DNA from: Paenibacillus gallinarum
GTDB taxonomy: Bacteria > Bacillota > Bacilli > Paenibacillales > Paenibacillaceae
NCBI RefSeq assembly: GCF_014836635.1
Contig: NZ_JACSQL010000001.1
Span: forward strand, 930,001 to 994,000
DNA length: 64,000 nucleotides
Reading direction: 5' to 3'
This document shows positions 62,951 through 64,000 of the stretch, piece by piece. Within the stretch, counting starts at the first letter, position 1, and each line of letters begins with the position of its first letter. The position numbers and the translations under genes were made by a program. The notes beneath the pieces are model-generated. The model was not told where the DNA came from and did not search any database. It saw only the letters and a list, made by a program, of their open reading frames with translations.

Positions 62951-64000
62951 GTGAACATGAAAAAAAGTGCTTATATCATACTGGCTTGCGTCCTTTTGCT
63001 TGCGAGTTCTGTATTTTTTCTGCTCGGAAGCGGGCGTATTACCAGCATTGAACCGCAAAGTTATATTCAGTCGGTGACGTCAGAAAAAGGAGAACATGAA
63101 CCATTTCGGGCGATGAGTGATCAGAGTACAGGGATTCCAGGTATGACGCTGGCTGCCGCGAATGATGCCTTGAGTCTTTATATCGATCCGAAGACTACGG
63201 TAATTGCAGTTAAAGACGCAAAATCAGGAGATATATGGTACTCCAATCCCGAAGAGCGTGCGGAAGATTCAATCGCGGCTGCTTTTGAAAAAGATGTCAT
63301 GTCATCGCAGTTGTCTATATCTTTCCGTAACACACTTGGAGTGCAGGATACTTATACGAATCATAAACTTAGTATAGAAAAAGAGCAGTTCGAATTGTTT
63401 AGCATTCAGGACGGCGTCCGTATTGAATATACGATCGGAGATACGGAACTTGGCATTGATGCTCTTCCAAAATTGATTAGCAAACAGCGTCTGCAAGAGA
63501 AAGTGCTCGATAAACTAAGTCCAGCAACTGCGAAATATGTGGAGACCAGATACCTGGTGTCGGAAGCCAATCCGGAAATTCTGGAGAGGGCTGATGCTCA
63601 AGTTAGCCGTCCACTCGTACTCCGAAAAATGACGGCTGCTTTTGAAGAAGCAGGATATACAGCAGAAGATCTTGCTGCGGATAACGAAGAGAATGGAATG
63701 GCTGCATCTGATGGGCAAGGTAAGGCGAAATTTAAAATTCCGCTTGAATATCGTCTTGAAGGCGATACACTTACGGCAACGGTTCCGCTAAGTCAGTTGG
63801 AAGAAAGTGAAGGACAACGCATTCAAAGTATTGATTTACTTGCTTATTTTGGCGCAGCTAAAGCAGGCGAAACAGGTTATATGCTCGTTCCTGATGGTAC
63901 GGGTAGCCTGATCTATTTAGATAACGGCAAGACCAAGGAAGAGCAGTATGTACAGCCTCTTTATGGTGCAGATGCGAATGATAACAGCCGGTCAAGAGGT
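62951..64000 (+). CDS. DUF5696 secreted/membrane protein (3' end outside window)
   Basis: 350 codons present from GTG 62951 (GGAGGCG upstream; ATG 62957 possible), open at the window end. N-terminal membrane anchor (SAYIILACVLLLASSVFFLL), then a beta-rich extracellular part (LSLYIDPKTTVIAVKDAKSG, GYMLVPDGTGSLIYLDNGKT) typical of DUF5696 proteins that follow YIP1 in Paenibacillus glycan operons. Probably glycan binding or a glycosidase-like enzyme; not proven. Confidence 0.78.
   Translation, partial: MNMKKSAYIILACVLLLASSVFFLLGSGRITSIEPQSYIQSVTSEKGEHEPFRAMSDQSTGIPGMTLAAANDALSLYIDPKTTVIAVKDAKSGDIWYSNPEERAEDSIAAAFEKDVMSSQLSISFRNTLGVQDTYTNHKLSIEKEQFELFSIQDGVRIEYTIGDTELGIDALPKLISKQRLQEKVLDKLSPATAKYVETRYLVSEANPEILERADAQVSRPLVLRKMTAAFEEAGYTAEDLAADNEENGMAASDGQGKAKFKIPLEYRLEGDTLTATVPLSQLEESEGQRIQSIDLLAYFGAAKAGETGYMLVPDGTGSLIYLDNGKTKEEQYVQPLYGADANDNSRSRG

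Overview
The window looks like the chromosome of a Paenibacillus-type Bacillota (low to moderate GC, strong AGGAGG ribosome-binding sites, many GTG/TTG starts). Markers for this include a YpdA-type bacillithiol disulfide reductase, a YjcZ-type small sporulation membrane protein, DUF3243, a GpsB/DivIVA protein, YukD/WXG100 proteins, and a YIP1/DUF5696 carbohydrate operon of the kind seen in Paenibacillus. No rRNA, tRNA, CRISPR array, phage or transposase gene was seen.

Layout. 1-0.8 kb: 3' part of a YesM-type sensor kinase gene broken by an in-frame TAG. 0.9-9.2 kb: a HEPN-like small protein, a heterodimeric multidrug ABC exporter (bmrC/bmrD type) behind an apparent peptide-leader attenuator, a HesB-like protein, a Nudix hydrolase, DUF441 and ypdA. 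9.2-11.1 kb: an RsgA-family GTPase behind a short leader ORF and two stacked terminators, then an L,D-transpeptidase. 11.1-15.0 kb: a GntR/ABC-2 (Pmt/Ytr-like) export cassette flanked on both sides by copies of an undescribed structured repeat of about 340-385 bp; a seventh copy lies inverted at 32.9 kb. 15.0-17.9 kb: ECF sigma/anti-sigma pair, acetyltransferase and small ORFs.

18.3-28.4 kb is the most unusual region: a compact type VII (ESX/WXG100) secretion locus. It has a YukD ubiquitin-like protein, an FtsK/SpoIIIE ATPase of EccC layout without FHA domains, two unknown or WXG-like proteins and EsxA. Directly downstream come a membrane-anchored Ser/Thr kinase, a TerY-like vWA protein and a PP2C-like phosphatase, the set known as the TerY-P triad. 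The usual Firmicute partners EssA, EssB/YukC and EsaA/YueB are absent, so the kinase protein may replace EssB and the export process may be phosphorylation-controlled.

28.5-39.7 kb: a short-chain dehydrogenase with a sequestered ribosome-binding site, HrpB helicase, a SigB-like-promoter stress protein, an acyltransferase, a phosphotransferase, a convincing homologue of the replication terminator protein RTP, and housekeeping genes. 39.8-44.9 kb: sugar isomerase, two Gfo/Idh/MocA dehydrogenases and an AraC regulator, then an acyl-ACP thioesterase. 45-52.6 kb: two thioredoxin-reductase-like flavoproteins (plus a 65-bp orphan copy of one 3' end), an SPFH protein with a small membrane partner, a pentapeptide-repeat lipoprotein, and an MFS exporter preceded by overlapping leader ORFs and a hairpin that hides its ribosome-binding site. 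52.6-64 kb: a gntR remnant, a LacI regulator and a sugar ABC import operon with a very large solute-binding protein, NHL/TPR protein, YIP1 protein and a DUF5696 gene that runs off the window.

A recurring theme is leader-RNA control. Three transport or ribosome-related genes (bmrCD, rsgA-like, MFS) sit behind short translated leaders with terminators or RBS-hiding hairpins, which would fit responses to ribosome-targeting antibiotics.
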